Assembly (NCBI GenBank): GCA_023394015.1
Contig: JAEXBL010000410.1
Span: 1 to 11,808, forward strand
Direction of reading: 5' to 3'
DNA from: Pseudomonadota bacterium
GTDB taxonomy: Bacteria > Pseudomonadota > Gammaproteobacteria > Burkholderiales > Burkholderiaceae_C
DNA: 11,808 nucleotides
Under the pieces are notes generated by a model that ran no database searches, was not told the DNA's origin, and saw only the letters and a program-made list of their open reading frames with translations. Positions 7,574 to 11,808 of this stretch are shown piece after piece; the stretch's first letter is position 1, and each line of letters begins with the position of its first letter. Position numbers and translations under genes: made by a program.

Positions 7574-9328
7574 ATGATTCGCAAGCAGATCCAGCGCGGC
7601 GTGCGGTTTTCCAGGGGGCGCCTGCCCGAGGGCAGCAGCGGCGATCCGGGTGGTGTCGAGCGCGCGCCGACCGACCACATCGTCGACTGCGGCTGGGGGC
7701 GCCTGATCGCCGGCCACACCTTTGCGCAGCCGCAGGACATTGCCGATGCGCTGATGGCCGAGCGGCCGGGCCAGCGCGACATCGCCTTCTACGTCAGCAA
7801 GCCGCACGTGGTGGTGGCCTGCGCGCCGCAGCGGCTGTTCGTCGATCCGTCCGAAACCTTCCGGCTGTGGCTGGGCAGCTACACGCCCGCCACGGCGCTG
7901 CGCCGCGGCTTCACGGTGCGGCGGCTGCGCTCGCGCGCCGACGTGGCGGCCATCAACGCCATCTACCGCGCGCGCGGCATGGTGCCGGTGGACCCGGCCA
8001 TGGTCTGGGGCCGGCGCGGCCAGCGCAGCCTGCTCTACGTGCTGGCCGAGGACCGCGCCAGCGGCGAGGTGATCGGCGTGGCCATGGGCCTGGACCACGC
8101 CCAGGCCTTTGGCGACGAGGCGCCCGAGGCCGGCGCCAGCCTGTGGGCGCTGGCGGTGGCGCCGCAGGCCACCCACCCCGGCGTCGGCGAGGCGCTCACG
8201 CGCTACCTGGCCGAGCAGTTCCAGGCCCGCGGGCGCGCGTTCATGGACGTGTCGGTGCTGCACGACAACCGCTTTGCAATCGAGCTGTACCTCAAGCTCG
8301 GCTTTCAGCCGATCCAGGTGTTTGCCGTCAAGCGGCGCAACGCCATCAACGAGCCGCTGTTCAGCGAATGGCCGGCGCCGCAGGACGGCGCGCTCAACCC
8401 CTACGCGCAAATCATCGTCGACGAGGCGCGCCGGCGCGGCGTGCGGGTGCAGATCGTCGATGCCGAGAACGGCTACTTTCGCCTCAGCCACGGCGGGCGC
8501 AGCGTGCTGTGCCGCGAGTCGCTGTCCGAGCTGACCAGCGCCGTGGCCATGAGCCGCTGCGCCGACAAGCGCGTCACCCACCGGGTGCTGGCGGCCGCCG
8601 GGCTGCGCGTGCCGGCGCAGCAGCTGGCCGGCAGCGTCGAGGACAACCAGGCCTTTCTGGCCGCGCACGGCAGCGTGGTGGTCAAGCCCATCGACGGCGA
8701 GCAGGGGCAGGGCATCGCGGTGGACCTGCGCACCCCCGAGGAGCTGGCCGAGGCCATCGAGCAGGCGCGCCGCTTTGGTGACCGCACCCTGCTCGAGCAG
8801 TTCTGCCCGGGCGACGACCTGCGGGTGGTGGTCATCGACCACCAGGTGGTGGCCGCCGCGATGCGCCGGCCCGCCGCGGTGGTGGGCGACGGCGAGTCCA
8901 GCATCGAGGATTTGATCGCCAAGCAGAGCCGCCGGCGCGCCGCCGCCACCGGCGGCGAGTCGCGTATCCCCATGGACGCCGAGACGCGCCGCTGCCTGGC
9001 CGCCGCCGGCCATGCGCTGGACGACGTGCTGCCGCCGGGCCAGCGGCTGGAAGTGCGCCGCACCGCCAACCTGCACACCGGCGGCACCATCCACGACGTG
9101 ACCGACCGGCTGCATCCCGCGCTGCGCGCCGCGGCCGAGCAGGCCTCGCGCGCGCTCGACATCCCGGTGACGGGGCTGGACCTGATGGTGCGCGCCGTCG
9201 ACGAGCCCGACTACGTGATCATCGAGGCCAACGAGCGCCCCGGCCTGGCCAACCACGAGCCGCAGCCCACCGCGCAGCGCTTCATCGACCTGCTGTTTCC
9301 GAACACGCGCACGCAAGAGGAACCATGA
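7574..9328 (+). CDS. ngg: N-acetylglutaminylglutamine synthetase (GNAT acetyltransferase fused to ATP-grasp ligase)
   Basis: The 584-residue protein has two catalytic parts. A GNAT acetyltransferase region spans about residues 110-258, with ALAVAPQATHPGVGEAL near 192-208 as the acetyl-CoA loop and VLHDNRFAIELYLKLGF as the late-strand motif. An ATP-grasp region spans about 318-575 and resembles cyanophycin/glutathione-type ligases, with VKPIDGEQGQGI (370-381) and the metal-binding EANERPGL (551-558). This fusion is the mark of Ngg, which condenses two glutamines and acetylates the dipeptide for NAGGN synthesis. The start is ATG 7574 because AAGGAGG (7563-7569) sits just upstream. The frame is open back to 7439, but that extension runs through the palindrome and has no binding site. 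The stop overlaps the next ATG by 4 nt (ATGA), showing coupled translation. Function is inferred from architecture and neighbours. Confidence 0.92.
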   Translation: MIRKQIQRGVRFSRGRLPEGSSGDPGGVERAPTDHIVDCGWGRLIAGHTFAQPQDIADALMAERPGQRDIAFYVSKPHVVVACAPQRLFVDPSETFRLWLGSYTPATALRRGFTVRRLRSRADVAAINAIYRARGMVPVDPAMVWGRRGQRSLLYVLAEDRASGEVIGVAMGLDHAQAFGDEAPEAGASLWALAVAPQATHPGVGEALTRYLAEQFQARGRAFMDVSVLHDNRFAIELYLKLGFQPIQVFAVKRRNAINEPLFSEWPAPQDGALNPYAQIIVDEARRRGVRVQIVDAENGYFRLSHGGRSVLCRESLSELTSAVAMSRCADKRVTHRVLAAAGLRVPAQQLAGSVEDNQAFLAAHGSVVVKPIDGEQGQGIAVDLRTPEELAEAIEQARRFGDRTLLEQFCPGDDLRVVVIDHQVVAAAMRRPAAVVGDGESSIEDLIAKQSRRRAAATGGESRIPMDAETRRCLAAAGHALDDVLPPGQRLEVRRTANLHTGGTIHDVTDRLHPALRAAAEQASRALDIPVTGLDLMVRAVDEPDYVIIEANERPGLANHEPQPTAQRFIDLLFPNTRTQEEP

Positions 9329-10524
9329 CCGAATCCGTCCAGCAGGCGCTGCCTGCGCTCGATCTCGGGTTTCTGGAGGAAACCTTGTTGCAGCTGATGG
9401 CCATCCCCAGCCCGGTGGGGCTGACCGACGGCGTGGTGCGCTACACCGCGGCGCGGCTCGAGGCCATCGGGCTGCGCCATGAAATCACCCGCCGCGGCGC
9501 CATCCGCGCCACGCTGGCCGGGCGCGAACCCAAGCCAGCGCGGGCCGTGGTGGCGCACCTGGACACGCTGGGCGCCATGGTGCGCAGCCTGCAGCCGAAC
9601 GGGCGCCTGGGGCTGATGCCCATCGGCCACTGGTCGGCCCGCTTTGCCGAGGGCTGTCGCGCCACGGTCTACACCGACAACCACCAGTACCGCGGCACCT
9701 GCCTGCCGCTGAAGACCTCGGGCCACGCCTTTGGCGACGCCATCGACAGCCAGCCGATCGGCTGGGACCAGGTGGAATTGCGCGTCGATGCGCCGGTGCA
9801 TGGCGCCGACGACCTGAAGGCCGCCGGCTTCAACGTCGGCGACTGGGTGGCCTTCGACCCGCAGCTGGAGATCCTGCCCAACGGCTACATCAACTCGCGC
9901 TACCTGGACGACAAGGCCGCGGTGGCGGCCCTGCTGTGCGCCTGCAAGGCCCTGGTCGACGCCGGGGCCACGCCGCCGGTCGACGTGCATCCGCTGTTCA
10001 CCATCACCGAGGAAGTCGGCTCGGGCGCCTCGGTGGTGCTGCATGGCGACATCGCTGAAATGGTCAGCCTGGACATCGCCATCGTCGCACCCGGCCAGAA
10101 CTCCAGCGAGCATGCGGTGACGATCTGCATGCAGGACCTGTCGGGCCCGTTCGACTACCACCTCTCGCACAAGCTGATCGACCTGGCAGCAGCCCACGGC
10201 ATCGCGCACCGGCGCGACGTGTTTCGCTTCTACCGCTCGGATTCGGCCGCCGCCGTCGAGGCCGGCAACGACATCCGCACCGCGCTGATCGGCTTCGGCG
10301 CCGACGCCTCGCACGCCTACGAGCGCACCCACCGCGACGCCCTCGAGGCGCTCGGCCGCCTCAGCGCCGCCTACATGCTGAGCGACCCGGTGGCCCAGCG
10401 CGACCGCCGCACGCTGGGCACGCTGGACGGCTTCACCGAGCAGATCGCGCCGTGCGACATGCAGGTTCCGGTGACGCAGCTGCCCGATCCGGAGGGCTTC
10501 ATCGACTCGCCGGCGCAGGACTGA
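9325..10524 (+). CDS. M42-family metallopeptidase of the NAGGN cluster
   Basis: This 399-residue protein is related to glutamyl/deblocking aminopeptidases that use two metals, usually Zn or Co. Candidate ligands in order are His78 and Asp80 (VVAHLDTLG), Asp195 (SRYLDDKAAV, bridging), Glu229-Glu230 (TITEEVGSG, general base and ligand), Asp250 (SLDIAI) and His330 in DASHAYERTH. All expected positions are filled, so it should be active. The ATG overlaps the ngg stop by 4 nt. M42 hydrolases are the regular third member of NAGGN gene trios, but their role is not established. Plausible roles are recycling of NAGGN or its dipeptide precursor when osmotic stress ends, or supply of glutamine from peptides. 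No signal peptide is visible, so it is probably cytoplasmic. Not a general M20 peptidase, judging by the LDDKAA and TEEVGSG motifs. Confidence 0.88.
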   Translation: MTESVQQALPALDLGFLEETLLQLMAIPSPVGLTDGVVRYTAARLEAIGLRHEITRRGAIRATLAGREPKPARAVVAHLDTLGAMVRSLQPNGRLGLMPIGHWSARFAEGCRATVYTDNHQYRGTCLPLKTSGHAFGDAIDSQPIGWDQVELRVDAPVHGADDLKAAGFNVGDWVAFDPQLEILPNGYINSRYLDDKAAVAALLCACKALVDAGATPPVDVHPLFTITEEVGSGASVVLHGDIAEMVSLDIAIVAPGQNSSEHAVTICMQDLSGPFDYHLSHKLIDLAAAHGIAHRRDVFRFYRSDSAAAVEAGNDIRTALIGFGADASHAYERTHRDALEALGRLSAAYMLSDPVAQRDRRTLGTLDGFTEQIAPCDMQVPVTQLPDPEGFIDSPAQD

Positions 10525-10567
10525 TCGGCTGTCTTTGTCAGCGCCTTGCAACGAGAAAACGCAGGGC

Positions 10568-10597
10568 TTGCACTGCGCGGCCAAAACAGCATATAAT
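10568..10597 (+). promoter_or_regulatory. Promoter of the tRNA operon
   Basis: A perfect -10 TATAAT (10592-10597) lies 20 nt before tRNA-Ala. TTGCAC (10568-10573) is a poor -35 at 18-nt spacing. The sequence after the -10 (gcgaggctcg) is a GC-rich discriminator, a property linked to ppGpp/stringent control of stable-RNA promoters. TATAAT stands out in this GC-rich DNA. Confidence 0.75.
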
Positions 10598-10617
10598 GCG
10601 AGGCTCGACACCCACGA

Positions 10618-10693
<76 letters not shown>

Positions 10694-10717
10694 AGGTTGT
10701 CGAACAGTCCAGGTTTT

Positions 10718-10793
10718 GACCCTATCGTCTAGAGGCCTAGGACACCACCCTTTCACGGTGGGTACCGGGGTTCGAATCCCCGTAGGGTCGCCA
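10718..10793 (+). tRNA. tRNA-Glu (anticodon TTC)
   Basis: A 76-nt cloverleaf with encoded CCA. The acceptor GACCCTA (10718-10724) pairs with TAGGGTC (10783-10789). The anticodon stem CCACC/GGTGG encloses CTTTCAC, giving anticodon TTC. The T-arm is CCGGGGTTCGAATCCCCG. It is 24 nt after tRNA-Ala and clearly co-transcribed. It is the substrate of the GltX encoded upstream. Confidence 0.97.
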
Positions 10794-10840
10794 AGTTTGG
10801 CTGCACTTGGCCCGCAAGGGCGCAACGCAGCTACCGACGC

Positions 10841-10917
10841 GGAGTGGTAGTTCAGTCGGTTAGAATACCGGCCTGTCACGCCGGGGGTCGCGGGTTCGAG
10901 TCCCGTCCACTCCGCCA
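10841..10917 (+). tRNA. tRNA-Asp (anticodon GTC)
   Basis: A 77-nt cloverleaf with encoded CCA. The acceptor GGAGTGG (10841-10847) pairs with CCACTCC (10907-10913). The anticodon stem CCGGC/GCCGG encloses CTGTCAC with anticodon GTC. The T-arm is CGGGTTCGAGTCCCG. It follows tRNA-Glu by 47 nt. That spacer holds a small GCCC-gcaa-GGGC hairpin (10810-10821) that may matter for processing. Confidence 0.97.
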
Positions 10918-10925
10918 AGTAAATC

Positions 10926-10964
10926 AACGGGTTGCGCGCGAAAGCCGCAACCCGTTTTGTTTTG
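10926..10964 (+). terminator. Intrinsic terminator of the tRNA operon
   Basis: A perfect 11-bp stem, AACGGGTTGCG (10926-10936) with CGCAACCCGTT (10946-10956), is extended past a bulged C by GC/GC closed with a GAAA tetraloop (10940-10943). It runs into TTTTGTTTTG (10955-10964). It lies nine nt after tRNA-Asp and is the strongest terminator in the window. Confidence 0.92.
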
Positions 10965-10987
10965 TCCAAGCCGGCCAATCCCTCCTC

Positions 10988-11808
10988 ATGACCACACTCG
11001 ATCATGATGTGTACATGCGCATGGCGCTGTCGCTGGCGGAGCAGGGCCGGCTGATCTGTCCGCCCAATCCGGCCGTGGGTTGCGTGCTGGTGGCTGCCGG
11101 TGGCCAGGTGATTGGGCAGGGTCATACACAGGCGGTGGGGCAGGCGCACGCAGAGATCATGGCGCTGCGCGATGCGGCGGCGCGCGGCTTGCCGGTGCGC
11201 GGCGCGACGGCCTACGTGACGCTGGAGCCGTGCGCGCACCAGGGGCGCACCGGGCCGTGCTGCGATGCGCTGGCGGCGGCGGGCATCGGCCGGGTGGTGG
11301 CGTCGCTGCAGGACCCGAACCCGCGCGTGGCGGGCGATGGCTTGGCGCGGCTGCGGGCGGCCGGAGTCGAGGTGGTGCTGGGGCCGGGTGCGGAGGCTTC
11401 GCGCGAGCTGAACCTGGGCTTCTTCAGCCGCATGACGCGGGGCACGCCCTGGGTGCGCCTGAAGGCCGCCAGTTCCATCGACGGACGCACCGCGCTGCCG
11501 AATGGCCACAGCCAGTGGATCACGTCGGCAGCGGCGCGCGAGGATGGGCACGCTTGGCGCGCGCGCGCCTGCGCGGTGCTGACGGGCATCGGCACGGTGC
11601 TGGCGGACGACCCGCAACTCAACGTGCGCCTGCCGGACGTGATCCGCCAGCCGGCGCTGGTCATCGTGGACAGCCGGCTGCAAACGCCCACCACCGCCAA
11701 ACTGTGGCAGGTCGCCCGGCGCCAGGTGCTGGTCTACACCGCCAGCGACGATTCAGCGCGCGCCGAAGCCTTGCGCGCGCACGGGGCGCAGGTGTTGACG
11801 CTGCCCAA
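10988..11808 (+). CDS. ribD: Riboflavin biosynthesis deaminase/reductase RibD, 5' part
   Basis: The frame stays open from ATG 10988 to the window end, giving 273 residues of an expected 360-380; the C-terminus is outside. RibD performs two riboflavin steps: deamination of the pyrimidine intermediate made from GTP, then NADPH reduction of its ribose. The N-terminal deaminase domain (about 1-148) has the zinc/catalytic signature HAEIMAL (His54, Glu56) and PCAHQGRTGPC with Cys82 and Cys91. The reductase domain opens at about 155 with WVRLKAASSIDGRTAL and includes TGIGTVLADDPQLNVR (199-214). NPAVGCVLV (27-35) is typical. The start is 24 nt after the tRNA terminator T-tract and no Shine-Dalgarno is seen; instead cctcctc directly precedes the ATG. 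I see no FMN riboswitch in that short gap. Confidence 0.95.
   Translation, partial: MTTLDHDVYMRMALSLAEQGRLICPPNPAVGCVLVAAGGQVIGQGHTQAVGQAHAEIMALRDAAARGLPVRGATAYVTLEPCAHQGRTGPCCDALAAAGIGRVVASLQDPNPRVAGDGLARLRAAGVEVVLGPGAEASRELNLGFFSRMTRGTPWVRLKAASSIDGRTALPNGHSQWITSAAAREDGHAWRARACAVLTGIGTVLADDPQLNVRLPDVIRQPALVIVDSRLQTPTTAKLWQVARRQVLVYTASDDSARAEALRAHGAQVLTLP

Noticed and set aside
5292..10524. Recently acquired genomic island
   Set aside because: By eye GC content and codon style match the neighbouring housekeeping genes, and no mobility genes or flanking repeats are present. Old transfer cannot be excluded.
10965..10987. FMN riboswitch upstream of ribD
   Set aside because: The gap is only 23 nt and lacks the conserved FMN-element helices. 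The hairpin just before it is a standard terminator.

Overview
The window is about 11.8 kb of very GC-rich bacterial chromosome with every recognisable gene on the + strand. Gene content and order (SPOR/DedD-type protein - cvpA - purF - metZ - gltX, and tRNA-Ala/Glu/Asp followed by ribD) together with protein style point to a betaproteobacterium, most likely Burkholderiales of the Comamonadaceae type. That placement is an inference, since there is no rRNA or marker search to confirm it. I see no phage genes, transposases, CRISPR arrays or broken genes.

Region 1 (1-5291) is housekeeping. It opens with the 3' end of a SPOR-domain cell-envelope protein whose upstream part is a charged Ala/Arg/Glu/Lys repeat. 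Then come the membrane protein CvpA, PurF (first committed step of purine synthesis), MetZ (sulfhydrylation step of methionine synthesis) and GltX (glutamyl-tRNA synthetase). Gaps are short (4, 42, 67 and 44 nt). A GC-rich hairpin without a T-tract lies between purF and metZ.

Region 2 (5292-10524) is the accessory part. A 326-nt gene-free leader with several hairpins precedes three genes that match the N-acetylglutaminylglutamine amide (NAGGN) osmoprotectant system. They are an asparagine-synthetase-like amidotransferase (asnO type), a two-domain GNAT acetyltransferase/ATP-grasp ligase (ngg type) and an M42-family metallopeptidase overlapping ngg by 4 nt. In the accepted scheme Ngg joins and acetylates two glutamines and AsnO amidates the product; the peptidase's job is not established. 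Between asnO and ngg lies a striking nested palindrome of four ATGAC motifs followed by four mirror-image GTCAT motifs.

Region 3 (10525-11808) holds a tRNA operon, Ala(GGC)-Glu(TTC)-Asp(GTC), with a TATAAT promoter and a strong intrinsic terminator. The 5' part of ribD (riboflavin deaminase/reductase) follows and runs off the window.

The NAGGN trio is a known family of systems rather than a wholly new one. The parts that look least described are the palindrome inside it, its structured leader and the role of its peptidase.
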